In this document: one piece after another, positions 35,775 to 44,616 of the stretch
Position numbering within the stretch: position 1 is the first letter of the stretch
Layout: each line of letters begins with the position of its first letter
Assembly: GCA_902774325.1 (NCBI GenBank)
Contig: CACYIC010000003.1
Location: 47,852 to 111,851, forward strand
Length of the DNA stretch: 64,000 nt
Direction: 5' to 3'
Origin: an uncultured Ruminococcus sp.
GTDB taxonomy: Bacteria > Bacillota > Clostridia > Oscillospirales > Acutalibacteraceae
Notes under the pieces: generated by a model
Databases searched by the model: none
Told to the model about the DNA's origin: nothing
What the model saw: the letters and a program-made list of their open reading frames with translations, nothing else
Translations under genes and position numbers: made by a program

Positions 35775-37193
35775 TTACTCCTTTACGATTTCGCCCTTGA
35801 GTATCCAATTTCGGGCGCTTGTTATTTTCACGTTTCGGAAGCTGCCGACGAGCGATTCCCCGCCCTCGAGCTCCACTATTATATTTCCGCTTGTGCGGGC
35901 GTTTAATTCGCCTGTTTTTTCTTTTACTTCCTCGATCAGTACCCTTTCGGTCTGACCGACCATCGAGGCGCAGCGCTTTGCGGCGATCTCCTCCTGGATA
36001 TCAAGCAGCTCCCTGAACCACTTGGATTTTTCGGCGGCGGGGATCGGGTCGTCCATCGAGGCGGCGGGAGTTCCGACTCGCGGCGAATAGATGAAGGTGT
36101 ACAGCGAGGTAAACTCTACCTCGCGCACCAGAGACAGCGTCTGCTTGAAATCCTCGTAGGTCTCTCCCGGGAAGCCGACGATGATATCGCTTGTCAGGGA
36201 AACGCCGGGGATCCTCTCCTTGGCGTAGCTGACGATATCGAGATATTTTTTTCGGTCGTAATGCCTGTTCATCGCCTTGAGTATCCTGTCGGAGCCGCTC
36301 TGGAAGGGCAGGTGCAGGTGGCGGCTGATATGCCTGCCGCCCGCGATCGCGTCGATCAGCTCCCTTGAGCAGTCCTTGGGATGAGAGGTCATGAAGCGCA
36401 GCCAGTAATCTCCCTCGATCTCGTCGATCTCGGAGATCAGCGAGGCAAAGCTCAGCGGCTCGTCAAGCGTCTTTCCGTAGGAGTTGACGTTCTGACCCAG
36501 AAGGGTGATATCCTTGTAGCCCGAGCCTATCATTTCGCGGGCTTCGGAGATGATAACATCCTTTTCCCTGCTGCGCTCGCGCCCTCTGACGTAAGGAACT
36601 ATGCAATATGTGCAGAAATTGTTGCAGCCGTACATGATCGGCAGCCAACCCTTAAAGGAACCGTCGCGGCGGATCGGAAAGCCCTCGTATATTTTTTTAT
36701 CGTCGTTCCCGCGCTCAAATACCCGTCTGCCGTTGCATAGGGCGTCGTACATCAGCTCGGGAAAATGATGCAGAGAATGGGTTCCGAATACAAGTCCGAC
36801 AAACGGAAAGCTCTTGTAAATGCGGTTCGCGATATGCTCCTGCTCCATCATGCAGCCGCAGAGTGCGATGAGGATATGCGGGTGCTTCCTCTTGATGTTC
36901 TTGAGCGCGCCCACATTTCCGAAAACCCTGTCCTCGGCGTGCTCGCGCACGGCGCAGGTATTGAAGAGGATGAAATCCGCGTCCTCGGGGGTCTCGGTGA
37001 AGCCAAAGCCCGATTTTTCGAGCATTCCCTTTATTCTCTCGCTGTCCGCGACGTTCTGCTGACAGCCGTAGGTGCGTATGAACGCGAGCGGCTTTTCGCC
37101 GAGCTTACGGATGTCCATGATCTCGGCGATAAGATTCATATATTCGTACTGCTTTTCGGACAGTTTATCAGTCTGAACAGGATTCTCAGCCAA
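35775..37193 (-). CDS. miaB: tRNA-2-methylthio-N6-dimethylallyladenosine synthase
   Basis: 472 residues from a TTG at 37193, seven bases after AGGAGG. N-terminal methylthiotransferase domain with cluster ligands Cys44, Cys80 and Cys114; radical-SAM CNNFCTYC (Cys190, 194, 197); C-terminal TRAM domain. Thiomethylates i6A37 in tRNA. First gene of the miaB-ylbF-mutS-mutL-miaA cluster, with a clear promoter upstream. Confidence 0.95.
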   Translation of the reverse strand: MAENPVQTDKLSEKQYEYMNLIAEIMDIRKLGEKPLAFIRTYGCQQNVADSERIKGMLEKSGFGFTETPEDADFILFNTCAVREHAEDRVFGNVGALKNIKRKHPHILIALCGCMMEQEHIANRIYKSFPFVGLVFGTHSLHHFPELMYDALCNGRRVFERGNDDKKIYEGFPIRRDGSFKGWLPIMYGCNNFCTYCIVPYVRGRERSREKDVIISEAREMIGSGYKDITLLGQNVNSYGKTLDEPLSFASLISEIDEIEGDYWLRFMTSHPKDCSRELIDAIAGGRHISRHLHLPFQSGSDRILKAMNRHYDRKKYLDIVSYAKERIPGVSLTSDIIVGFPGETYEDFKQTLSLVREVEFTSLYTFIYSPRVGTPAASMDDPIPAAEKSKWFRELLDIQEEIAAKRCASMVGQTERVLIEEVKEKTGELNARTSGNIIVELEGGESLVGSFRNVKITSARNWILKGEIVKE

Positions 37194-37228
37194 ATAAACG
37201 CCTCCTAACCCATTGTATTAACCATAGT

Positions 37229-37257
37229 ATTATATCACAAAATACTGTATATTTCAA
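37229..37257 (-). promoter_or_regulatory. SigA promoter of the miaB-mutSL cluster
   Basis: TTGAAA (37257-37252), 17-bp spacer, TATAAT (37234-37229) with a TGA extension. Confidence 0.85.
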
Positions 37258-37294
37258 TATTAAAACGACGATTTTTCTACTATATTTCGGTCGG

Positions 37295-37957
37295 TCAGGG
37301 TTTCGCGGCTCCCCAGACCCCTCCGTAGACGCAGGAAACGTCGCCCGAAATCACGGACTGCGCTATTTCAAAGTCGGTCTCGTAGCTGATATCTCCGCTG
37401 TAATCCACCGAGGCGGTGACCGCGGAAACAGATACTATCAGCTTTATATGATGGATGGAGCGGTTGACTCCGGCGGACTCCAGCTCGCTGACGAGCCGAG
37501 CGTTCACGCTGCCGGTGATGCAGTAGGTAAGCGGTATCTCGGGCCCGTAATTGGCTATGAGGCTCAGTCCGGTAAAGGCGCCGAGGGGGATCGTCATTTT
37601 GCTGTGCTTTATCTTTCTCAGCTCCTCCTGCGCCCGGTTGGTGACTCTCGATTTCAGGATGTCTATCTTGACCGAATCGGTCTTTATCTCCTTTACCGTT
37701 TTGCTGTCGTCGCTTTCGGGAACGACCAGATCGGAATAGGTGTAGCCGAGGCTGTCAAGCTCCTCGAGCACCGCGCTGTTGATGACCTCCTCGCTCGCCT
37801 GCTTCGCGAAGCTCGGAAGATAATCGGCGCTGAAATTCGAGATCTGCTTTTCAAAGCCCCTTATCAGAACAGCGAGCAAGAGGACAGCAAGAATTATCGC
37901 GATATGCCTGCGCCGCAAAACGAAGCGGCGGGCGCGCCTTCTTCTTCCGCAAATCAA
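37295..37957 (-). CDS. yunB: Sporulation protein YunB
   Basis: 220 residues from a TTG at 37957, eight bases after GAGGGG; a GTG at 37966 overlaps that site and is less likely. Arg-rich cytoplasmic start, one transmembrane helix (IAIILAVLLLAVLIRGF), then an exported domain with TDSVKIDILKSRVTNRAQEE and IPLGAFTGLSLIANYGPEIPL, the YunB signature. In Bacillus it is made in the mother cell and needed for full sporulation. Last gene after efp and the CD1247-type gene; its start lies inside a terminator-like hairpin region. Confidence 0.85.
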   Translation of the reverse strand: MICGRRRRARRFVLRRRHIAIILAVLLLAVLIRGFEKQISNFSADYLPSFAKQASEEVINSAVLEELDSLGYTYSDLVVPESDDSKTVKEIKTDSVKIDILKSRVTNRAQEELRKIKHSKMTIPLGAFTGLSLIANYGPEIPLTYCITGSVNARLVSELESAGVNRSIHHIKLIVSVSAVTASVDYSGDISYETDFEIAQSVISGDVSCVYGGVWGAAKP

Positions 37958-37995
37958 AAAAATCACCCCTCGTACAGAATATACGAGAGGTGAGG
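37957..37995 (-). terminator. Terminator/attenuator hairpin overlapping the yunB start
   Basis: On the minus strand the arms CACCTCTCGTA and TACGAGGGGTG pair around a short loop and are followed by seven U. The 3' arm holds the yunB Shine-Dalgarno and the U-run precedes its TTG start, so the hairpin would both end efp-CD1247 transcripts and hide the yunB ribosome site. Confidence 0.6.
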
Positions 37996-38006
37996 CTGTT
38001 GTGAAA

Positions 38007-38474
38007 TTATTCTACGTCGTCGTCCCCGGCGTCTTCGCATTCCTTGCAATCGCCGCATTCGTTCTCAAAGAGATCGGAAAAATCAAACTCGAGCAGCTCG
38101 CCGCAGTTGGGGCACTCGATCTCGCCCTCGAGGAGAACATCCTCGGAAACGTTGAGCTTCTGACCGCAGGCGCCGCAGGTTACCTCATAGAAGGGCGCGT
38201 CGTCGTCATAATCATCATCGTCATAATCATCGTCGTAGTCGTCGTCATCAAAATCGTCAAAGACCTCGGTCTCAACATCCGCGAGATCCTGATCTATCTC
38301 CTCGACCTGATCGGAAAGCTCGTCATAAAGCTCCTCCATATCGGTGAGGTCGTAGGCGATATCGTCGAGAACGTCAACTATCGCTTTGATAAGCTTGACC
38401 TCGGGCTTTGACTCGTCAAGCTGCAAGCCCTCGGCAAGACCCTTGATATAGGCAATTTTCTCTGTAATAGTCAT
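38007..38474 (-). CDS. CD1247-type protein with acidic linker and zinc ribbon
   Basis: 155 residues. N-terminal helical domain (TITEKIAYIKGLAEGLQLD) matches the CD1247 N-terminal family of clostridia. A long Asp/Tyr-repeat linker (about 75-92) follows, then a zinc ribbon with two knuckles (CGACGQ and CPNCGE) and a further CGDCKEC. Probably a cytoplasmic metal-binding adaptor; function unknown. It starts 11 bases after efp, so it is co-transcribed with translation elongation factor P. Confidence 0.75.
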   Translation of the reverse strand: MTITEKIAYIKGLAEGLQLDESKPEVKLIKAIVDVLDDIAYDLTDMEELYDELSDQVEEIDQDLADVETEVFDDFDDDDYDDDYDDDDYDDDAPFYEVTCGACGQKLNVSEDVLLEGEIECPNCGELLEFDFSDLFENECGDCKECEDAGDDDVE

Positions 38475-38485
38475 ATTTTTACTCC

Positions 38486-39043
38486 TTAGGCTCTTCCCAT
38501 GTACTCGCCTGTTCTGGTGTCGATCTGGATGGTTTCGCCCTCGTCGATGAACAGCGGTACCTTGATCTCGGCGCCTGTCTCAAGAGTGGCGGGCTTGGTG
38601 GCGTTGGTAGCGGTGTCGCCCTTGAAGCCGGGATCGGTCTTTGTAACAACAAGCTCAACAAAGTTGGGCGGCTCTACGCCGAACACGTTGCCCTTGTAGG
38701 AAAGGATCTTGCAGACCATATTCTCCTTGACAAACTTGAAGCTGTCGCCGAGAACGCTCTTGTTGATGGGGATCTGCTCCCAGGTTTCGGTGTCCATGAA
38801 ATAGTAGAGATCACCGTCGGAATAGCTGTACTCCATATCCTTTCTCTCGATGAAAGCGGTAGGATACTTGTCGCTGGGGTTGAAGGTTTTCTCAACAACC
38901 GCGCCCGTAATTACGTTTCTGATTTTTGTTCTAACGAAAGCGGCGCCCTTGCCGGGTTTTACGTGCTGGAACTCGATGATGGAAACAACCTGTCCGTCCA
39001 TCTCAAATGTTACGCCGTTTCTGAAATCACCTGCAGAAATCAT
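38486..39043 (-). CDS. efp: Elongation factor P
   Basis: 185 residues, three OB-like domains. Domain I contains [16 protein letters not shown], where the Lys in the PGKG loop is the site that reaches the peptidyl-transferase centre; the C-terminus has [14 protein letters not shown]. Relieves ribosome stalling at polyproline. AGGAGG ribosome site. Confidence 0.97.
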   Translation of the reverse strand: MISAGDFRNGVTFEMDGQVVSIIEFQHVKPGKGAAFVRTKIRNVITGAVVEKTFNPSDKYPTAFIERKDMEYSYSDGDLYYFMDTETWEQIPINKSVLGDSFKFVKENMVCKILSYKGNVFGVEPPNFVELVVTKTDPGFKGDTATNATKPATLETGAEIKVPLFIDEGETIQIDTRTGEYMGRA

Positions 39044-39074
39044 TGTATTTACCTCCTGATTTTTCTTTTACAGA

Positions 39075-39080
39075 ATTATA
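39075..39080 (-). promoter_or_regulatory. -10 box of efp
   Basis: TATAAT about 32 bases before the efp start. The -35 at 17 bp (TTATAA) is weak, and the end of repeat R1b is immediately upstream, so the insertion may have altered this promoter. Confidence 0.55.
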
Positions 39081-39103
39081 ACCTTATTGCAAAAGAATTA
39101 TAA

Positions 39104-39264
39104 GGGCACCTCTAAAAATCTCCTGTTGTTCAGAGACGCGGATATTTTATAGTTGATTTTTGTCAAAACAACGACGTCAAACCGATATATAACGAGGGGT
39201 CTTGACAGAAATATGCTGTAAAAAATCTGTGCATATTGGCGGCAAGAGGTTTTTAGAGATGCCC
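39104..39264 (+). repeat. Interspersed repeat R1, copy b (MITE-like, intact ends)
   Basis: 161 bp bounded by near-perfect 15-bp terminal inverted repeats, GGGCACCTCTAAAAA and TTTTTAGAGATGCCC (14 of 15 pair). Internal blocks match copy a at 22680-22839. No coding potential; the size and ends fit a non-autonomous transposable element. It sits directly upstream of efp. Confidence 0.8.
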
Positions 39265-39308
39265 TTTAATTAATTATACCTAATATTGACCGAAAATGCA
39301 AGCCTTTT

Positions 39309-39344
39309 ATCTCAAATAATCGCTATATCTCAAATAATCGCTTT
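39309..39344. repeat. Tandem 18-bp direct repeat
   Basis: ATCTCAAATAATCGCTAT followed directly by ATCTCAAATAATCGCTTT (17 of 18 identical), in the gap between the PAP2 gene and efp. Confidence 0.8.
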
Positions 39345-39385
39345 ATAATGTTTTAATTTTCCGCCGAAATAGGCGGATCATGCCG

Positions 39386-39436
39386 AAAACAAAACATCCT
39401 CAGGCGCGGACGCTTCACGCTCCGAGCCGGAGGATG
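39386..39436 (-). terminator. Rho-independent terminator of the PAP2 gene
   Basis: Minus-strand arms CATCCTC (39436-39430) and GAGGATG (39401-39395) with a GC-rich internal hairpin, followed by TTTTGTTTTC. Confidence 0.75.
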
Positions 39437-39457
39437 GATGATTTTTCCTATTTGGGA

Positions 39458-39988
39458 TCAGAAGCCCAGCGCTTGAAAAACCAGGACCGAGGCTACCCCG
39501 CAGGAAAAGCCGAGGACAGCGCCGACCACAACATCCGTCAGATAGTGCACCCTCAGATAGATCCGCGAAAAGCTGATCAGGATAGCAAGGAACAAAATCG
39601 GCAGGAACACGATCATGCGGCAGCGCAGCATGGCTACGCCGACCATCGCGAAGGACGCCGTGGTGTGACCCGACGGGAACGAATAAAACCTCGGACGGTT
39701 GATTATCTGCTCGTCGTCGTCAAGGCTGTGGCAGGGACGAACGCGCTTGACCAGGTGCTTTATCAGTCCCTCGCCCATCAGGTGAGCGATGACCAGCGCG
39801 GCAAGAAAGTTGAAGCCCGTATTCCTCCACTCCCTGTTGAACAGAAACGGAAGGCAGATAACGAACCAGATTATGCCGACGTTCGCCGAGCGCGAAGCGG
39901 TTTTCATTATGAAATTCAAGACGGGGGAATGCATCTTGCTGATATTATCAAGAACCAGCTGATCAAGCTGCCGAATCTTATCTAGCAT
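39458..39988 (-). CDS. PAP2-family membrane phosphatase
   Basis: 176 residues from the ATG at 39988 (AGGAGAG, 8 bases). Several transmembrane helices and the three acid-phosphatase motifs: KRVRP, PSGHTTAS and SRIYLRVHYLTD with the catalytic His. Likely dephosphorylates undecaprenyl-pyrophosphate or a phosphatidic-acid-type lipid on the outer leaflet. Monocistronic, with an extended -10 promoter near 40086-40091 and its own terminator. Confidence 0.88.
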   Translation of the reverse strand: MLDKIRQLDQLVLDNISKMHSPVLNFIMKTASRSANVGIIWFVICLPFLFNREWRNTGFNFLAALVIAHLMGEGLIKHLVKRVRPCHSLDDDEQIINRPRFYSFPSGHTTASFAMVGVAMLRCRMIVFLPILFLAILISFSRIYLRVHYLTDVVVGAVLGFSCGVASVLVFQALGF

Positions 39989-40085
39989 AGAAATCTCTCC
40001 TATGAAGCTCACAAAAGATCAATAATCCTATAGGCGCCGCCGCGAGATCCTCGATGCTGAAGCAAGCGGCATTGCCCGCATCTTT

Positions 40086-40093
40086 ATTATACC
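40086..40093 (-). promoter_or_regulatory. Extended -10 promoter of the PAP2 gene
   Basis: TATAAT (40091-40086) preceded by TGG on the minus strand; no clear -35. Confidence 0.55.
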
Positions 40094-40176
40094 ATGACTT
40101 TCGTTAAAATTCCACCGTTTATTGCGAAAAATTCGCTCCTTTTCACGCGTTTCATTCGTACTCAATTCACAAAAAA

Positions 40177-40542
40177 CTAAGCATTGCCCAGATACTCGGC
40201 AAGCTGTCTGTCATCCCAAAGCTTCAGATCGTCCGTGCCCGCGAGGTATTCGTTGTGATGCCGAAGCTCATGGTGGAGGATGTGCTCAAGCTCTCTGTAG
40301 AGCGCGTCGCGGTCGAGCCGGGAATAGACCCGCATGATCGAGCCGTAATATAGCACGATCGAATTTCCGATAGAGCTTTGTATGTACTCGCCGAGGATGA
40401 ACAAATCGTTGTTTCGCGCCATCGGGTGAAGCTTGAGCCCGGGCACGACGCTTATCCCGCCGTTGAGCTCCCTGTAGAGCTCCCTCGGCACCGCGTCGGC
40501 GATCTCATCAAGCATGCAGGCGACTTCTTCAAAATCAAACAT
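40177..40542 (-). CDS. Small zincin-like metallopeptidase-family protein
   Basis: 121 residues. The helix HHELRHHNEYLAG contains an HExxH zinc motif (HELRH) of the small single-domain zincin family that also includes DUF1025 proteins. The rest (LNGGISVVPGLKLHP, LGEYIQSSIGNSIVLYYGSI) matches the family's short N-terminal sheet. No signal peptide, so cytoplasmic; substrate unknown. Lies 21 bases after the sigma factor gene in the dnaG-sigA unit. Confidence 0.75.
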   Translation of the reverse strand: MFDFEEVACMLDEIADAVPRELYRELNGGISVVPGLKLHPMARNNDLFILGEYIQSSIGNSIVLYYGSIMRVYSRLDRDALYRELEHILHHELRHHNEYLAGTDDLKLWDDRQLAEYLGNA

Positions 40543-40563
40543 ATTTAAAACAGAATATTATAA

Positions 40564-41658
40564 TCAGTAGTCAAGATAATCCTTGAGCTTGCGGCTGCGG
40601 GAGGGATGACGGAGCTTTCTGAGCGCCTTTGCCTCGATCTGTCTGATACGCTCACGGGTGACGTTGAACTCCTTTCCCACCTCCTCGAGAGTGCGGCTTC
40701 TTCCGTCCTCGAGTCCGAAGCGGAGCCTGAGCACCTTTTCCTCACGGGGAGTAAGTGTCGAAAGCACGTCGGAAAGCTGCTCTCTGAGCATGGTATGGGA
40801 GGCTGCGTCCGCGGGCGCGGGCGCGTCGTTGTCGGGGATGAAATCACCGAGATGGCTGTCCTCCTCCTCGCCTATAGGAGTTTCAAGCGAAACGGGTTCC
40901 TGAGCGACGCGCATGATCTCGCGCACCTTGTCTACGGGCATATCTATCTCCTCGGCTATCTCGTCGGGAGTAGGCTCGTGACCGTTCTGGTGAAGAAGCT
41001 GGCTCTGCACCTTCTTGACCTTATTGATAGTTTCTACCATGTGAACGGGGATCCTGATGGTGCGCGCCTGATCCGCGATGGCGCGGGTAATCGCCTGGCG
41101 GATCCACCATGTAGCGTAGGTTGAGAATTTGAAGCCCTTGGTGTAATCGAATTTTTCAACAGCCTTGATCAGACCGAGGTTGCCCTCCTGGATCAGATCG
41201 AGGAACTGCATTCCGCGTCCGAGATAACGCTTGGCGATGCTGACGACAAGTCTGAGGTTAGCCTCGCTCAGGCGCTGCTTTGCCGCGACGTCTCCGCTTG
41301 AAATGCGGATCGCCAGCTCTATTTCCTCGTCGGAGGTGAGAAGCGGCACTCTGCCGATCTCCTTGAGGTAAACCTTTACGGGATCGTCGACAGCGGCGGA
41401 GGGATCGGAGGGTGCGGAAGGATCCTCGGACTTGCTCTCCTCGATGCTGAGGTCGAGATCATCAAGCTTTAGCTCTCCCATATCCTCTACGATCTCGATA
41501 CCGTGAGCCTCAAGCGTGTCGTAGAGCTTTTCGAGCTTTTCGGGGTCAAAGTCCATCTCGCCGATCGCGTCGAGAATATCCTGGTTGGTCAGCTGTCCCT
41601 TTTGCTTTCCGAGCTCGATCAGTTCCTTTACGATTGATCTTTTGTCATGCTGCGCCAT
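40564..41658 (-). CDS. sigA: Primary sigma factor (SigA/RpoD)
   Basis: 364 residues. An acidic region 1.1 is present; regions 1.2 to 2.4 include [39 protein letters not shown] and [14 protein letters not shown]; regions 3 and 4.2 end with [23 protein letters not shown]. Directs RNA polymerase to TTGACA-17-TATAAT promoters, the kind found repeatedly here. Follows dnaG after 15 bases, the conserved macromolecular-synthesis arrangement. Confidence 0.97.
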   Translation of the reverse strand: MAQHDKRSIVKELIELGKQKGQLTNQDILDAIGEMDFDPEKLEKLYDTLEAHGIEIVEDMGELKLDDLDLSIEESKSEDPSAPSDPSAAVDDPVKVYLKEIGRVPLLTSDEEIELAIRISSGDVAAKQRLSEANLRLVVSIAKRYLGRGMQFLDLIQEGNLGLIKAVEKFDYTKGFKFSTYATWWIRQAITRAIADQARTIRIPVHMVETINKVKKVQSQLLHQNGHEPTPDEIAEEIDMPVDKVREIMRVAQEPVSLETPIGEEEDSHLGDFIPDNDAPAPADAASHTMLREQLSDVLSTLTPREEKVLRLRFGLEDGRSRTLEEVGKEFNVTRERIRQIEAKALRKLRHPSRSRKLKDYLDY

Positions 41659-41673
41659 AAAAACTATCCTTTC

Positions 41674-43440
41674 TCACTGCTTTTTTTCTTTCATACGCTC
41701 AAGGCTTTGCCTGAGCTCGTCCGCCGTCATCCGTGAGATCTCCGCCTTGTCGGGCTTTTGACTCTCCTCCGTGATGACTTCGATATATTCATCGAGCGCT
41801 TCTCTTGTCATTCTAACGCTCGAGTGGTCGGCAATTATTCTGTAGAGACGGTTTGTTTCGTCCCGCGTCAGATCCGCCGATACGTTATTGAGCGGGTCAA
41901 GCCCGTTTGAAACGCGCTCCTGCAAATAGAGGTAATAGCGTTTCATCAGGCTGTTTCCGAACTGCTCGGCGCTCAATCTCTCCGAGATATATTTTGAGCT
42001 GTCCGGATTGCTTATAAGATACGCGATCAATGCTTCCTCGGCGGAGGAGCTGCGCGGCTTCGCTCGCCGATCGGTATTGATTTTGTCGTTGGCGCCGCTC
42101 AGATCGTCGCGGATACGCCTGAATTCCTTTTTGGAATCCTCAAAGCGCCGCCTCGAGAGCAGGCGGTCGACCTGACCCGCGAATGCGTTCTTGTCAACGG
42201 AAAACTCGCCGCAGATCCTAGACATATAAACATCCCGCTCGATGGGACTTGAAAGCGTGGCGATGAATTTTGCCGCCTCCTCCAAAAACCTCACCTTGCT
42301 GTCGGGGATCGACAGATCATAGCCGGATCTGAGCTTTTGGAGGCGGTAATCGACGTCGTTTCCGCTCTTTTCGATTATCGCCCTGAACGCGGCGGCGCCG
42401 TCGGCGCCCTTTGATTTAATAAACTCGTCGGGATCCTTTCCGTTCGGGACCGTGAGCACTCTGACGTTCAGCCCCGCGCCGCGAAGCAGCGGAATGGCTC
42501 TGGCGGTCGCCTTTTGTCCCGCCTCGTCCGCATCGTAGCAGATGATGACCTCGTCGGCGTAACGCTTCATGAGCATCGCCTGCTCACCGGTAAGCGCGGT
42601 TCCGAGGGTGGCTACGGCGTTTTGGAAGCCCGCCTGATTGACCGCGATAACATCCATATAGCCCTCGCAGAGGATCAGAGTCCTCTCCCCCGTATTTTTG
42701 GCGTTGTTCAGAGAAAACAGGTTCTCGCTCTTTTTGAAAACGGGAGTATCAGAGGTGTTGAGATATTTAGGCTTTTCGTCGGTCATTATCCTGCCGCCGA
42801 AGGCGATAACGTTTCCCCGAAGGTCTATTATAGGGAACATCACGCGGCTGCGGAAGCGGTCGTAAACTCCCTTTCCGTCCTTTCTGCCGACCGCGAGATT
42901 GGCGGAAACCAGCTCGTTGTTTGAAAAGCCCTTCTCCTTCAAATGACCGCAGAGCGAATCCCAGCTCTCGTCCGCGTATCCAAGCCCGAAATGCCTGATG
43001 GTCGCGTCGCTGAGCGCCCTGCCGTGGAGATAATCAAGTCCCTCGCTCCCTTCACGGGAATAGAGCGAACGGTAATAGAAGCGCGCCGCCTCGCGGTTCG
43101 CCTCATATATCCGCTTGCGCAGCCTCGACATCGTATCGTCATAGGAATCCTCGGGCATACTCATGCCCGCACGCTGGGCGAGATATTTGACAGCCTCAAC
43201 ATAGTCGAGGTTTTCTATCCTCATTATGAACGAGATAACATCTCCCGCCGCTCCGCAGCCGAAGCAATAGAAGGATTCGGTTTCGGTATAGATATTAAAC
43301 GAAGGAGTTTTTTCCCCGTGGAAGGGGCACAAGCCCACAAGATTCCTGCCGCGCCGCCGCAGAGTTACATAAGAAGAGATTATATCCGTTATATCGTTGC
43401 GCTGCTTGAGCTCGCGGATAAACCCCTCGGGAAACGCCAA
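41674..43440 (-). CDS. dnaG: DNA primase
   Basis: 588 residues from a TTG at 43440, seven bases after AGGAGG, giving the family-typical start MAFPEGFIREL. Zinc finger Cys38, His41, Cys59, Cys62 (CHC2). TOPRIM catalytic core with ILCEGYMDVIAVNQAGF and ICYDADEAGQKA. The C-terminal DnaB-interaction domain is about 450-588. Makes RNA primers at the fork. Heads dnaG-sigA-zincin. Confidence 0.95.
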   Translation of the reverse strand: MAFPEGFIRELKQRNDITDIISSYVTLRRRGRNLVGLCPFHGEKTPSFNIYTETESFYCFGCGAAGDVISFIMRIENLDYVEAVKYLAQRAGMSMPEDSYDDTMSRLRKRIYEANREAARFYYRSLYSREGSEGLDYLHGRALSDATIRHFGLGYADESWDSLCGHLKEKGFSNNELVSANLAVGRKDGKGVYDRFRSRVMFPIIDLRGNVIAFGGRIMTDEKPKYLNTSDTPVFKKSENLFSLNNAKNTGERTLILCEGYMDVIAVNQAGFQNAVATLGTALTGEQAMLMKRYADEVIICYDADEAGQKATARAIPLLRGAGLNVRVLTVPNGKDPDEFIKSKGADGAAAFRAIIEKSGNDVDYRLQKLRSGYDLSIPDSKVRFLEEAAKFIATLSSPIERDVYMSRICGEFSVDKNAFAGQVDRLLSRRRFEDSKKEFRRIRDDLSGANDKINTDRRAKPRSSSAEEALIAYLISNPDSSKYISERLSAEQFGNSLMKRYYLYLQERVSNGLDPLNNVSADLTRDETNRLYRIIADHSSVRMTREALDEYIEVITEESQKPDKAEISRMTADELRQSLERMKEKKQ

Positions 43441-43629
43441 AAAAACTCCTCCTTTCATAATTGCCTGAATAAGCCTCTTAGGTGACCACTGATAAATTAG
43501 CCGTTGTTGTAAAAACAGCGGTGAATTATGCCGCAATATTTCGCGCTCGTGCGCGACAACGGCTCTTTATAAGGATATTACGCTTTTTTTGAGCGGATAC
43601 CTCTTTATATACGCGATTTTTTTATTTTT
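43441..43629. other. Upstream region of dnaG with inverted repeats
   Basis: Contains AGCCGTTGT (43497-43505) pairing with ACAACGGCT (43557-43565), an inner GCGC-rich hairpin, and TGACCACTGATAAATTA, also found in close form at 51588-51603 upstream of another minus-strand gene. No convincing promoter was recognised. Confidence 0.35.
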
Positions 43630-44253
43630 TCAGGAAATCGCGACAAATTCCTCTCCGTCGGCTACAGCCTGAACCTCTCCGGCTGTCGCGTCGGCGAGCT
43701 TTTTGTTGAGGGCGGGCAGCTCGTCCGGCGAAATATGGAAGCTTATCTTGACCTCCGAGCCGAAGTCGCTGCCGTCAACGGCGGCACCCGACTCCATTAT
43801 TACCGAGGAGACCTTTCCGTATCTGTTATATGAACAGCTCGCCTCGCAGACGCTGCAGAGGCGCATCGTAACGGGAACGCCCGCGTCCAGCGCGATCCTC
43901 GCGCCCCTTGAATAAGCGCGCGCCAAACCGCCCGTGCCGAGCAGGATCCCGCCGAAGTAGCGCGTAACCACTACGCATACGTCGGTTATACCGTTTTTGA
44001 GCAGCACGTCCAGCACAGGCATTCCCGCAGTGCCCGAGGGCTCGCCGTCGTCGCTGTAGCGCGTTATATTTCCCTCTCTCAGAGAATAAGCGTAGACGTT
44101 GTGGGTGGCGTTCCAGTGCTTTGAGCGCAGCTCGTTGATGAAGGCGGTCGCCTCCTCCTCCGTCCTGACGGGCTTTATATAGCCGATGAAGCGCGAGCGC
44201 TTTTCGGTAAACTCATCAAAGGATGACTTCTTAACAGTTTTATACTCATTCAT
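43630..44253 (-). CDS. yigZ: YigZ/IMPACT-family protein
   Basis: 207 residues from the ATG at 44253, preceded by a Gly-rich Shine-Dalgarno. N-terminal UPF0029 domain (EKRSRFIGYIKPVRTEEEA, HNVYAYSLREG, SDDGEPSGTAGMPVLDVL, VVVTRYFGGILLGTGGLARAYS) and a C-terminal DUF1949 half. Eukaryotic IMPACT binds the Gcn1 translation-control protein; the bacterial role is unclear. Downstream of rpmE. Confidence 0.9.
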   Translation of the reverse strand: MNEYKTVKKSSFDEFTEKRSRFIGYIKPVRTEEEATAFINELRSKHWNATHNVYAYSLREGNITRYSDDGEPSGTAGMPVLDVLLKNGITDVCVVVTRYFGGILLGTGGLARAYSRGARIALDAGVPVTMRLCSVCEASCSYNRYGKVSSVIMESGAAVDGSDFGSEVKISFHISPDELPALNKKLADATAGEVQAVADGEEFVAIS

Positions 44254-44270
44254 GGTACCGCCCCTGACGA

Positions 44271-44299
44271 AAACAAGGCGACACCTCGGTGCCGCCCTT
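44271..44299 (-). terminator. Terminator between rpmE and yigZ
   Basis: Minus-strand stem AAGGGCGGCACC/GGTGTCGCCTT followed by GTTTTC. It may only partly stop transcription into yigZ. Confidence 0.7.
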
Positions 44300-44312
44300 G
44301 TGATCATAACAA

Positions 44313-44516
44313 TTATTTTGCCATATTGAAACGCTTCTTGAATCTGTCAACACGTCCGCCGGTATCTACCAGCTTCTGCTTTCCTGTGTAGAAAGGATGA
44401 CATTTGGAACAAATCTCAACACGGATATCCTTTCTGGTTGAGCCTGTTTCAATAACATTACCGCAAGCACAAGTAATCGTTGTCTGTCCGTACTTAGGAT
44501 GGATATTCTCTTTCAT
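44313..44516 (-). CDS. rpmE: 50S ribosomal protein L31 (zinc-binding form)
   Basis: 67 residues from the ATG at 44516. [19 protein letters not shown] and [22 protein letters not shown] give the C+ form with two Cys pairs for zinc. Sits in the central protuberance of the 50S subunit. In zinc starvation such L31 proteins are often exchanged for Cys-free copies; none is in this window. Confidence 0.96.
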   Translation of the reverse strand: MKENIHPKYGQTTITCACGNVIETGSTRKDIRVEICSKCHPFYTGKQKLVDTGGRVDRFKKRFNMAK

Positions 44517-44553
44517 GCTTCTCACCTACCTACTTTACACAAATAACAGATAG

Positions 44554-44582
44554 ATTATACTACATCCGTTTACAAAATGCAA
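44554..44582 (-). promoter_or_regulatory. SigA promoter of rpmE
   Basis: TTGCAT (44582-44577), 17-bp spacer, TATAAT (44559-44554). Confidence 0.85.
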
Positions 44583-44616
44583 GTCTTTTTTTGAAATAAA
44601 TTGTTTTATTATTTCT

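Noticed and set aside
38190-38262. Repetitive GTC/ATC-rich DNA as a simple-sequence repeat element
   Set aside because: It encodes the Asp/Tyr linker of the CD1247-type protein in frame, so coding constraint explains it.
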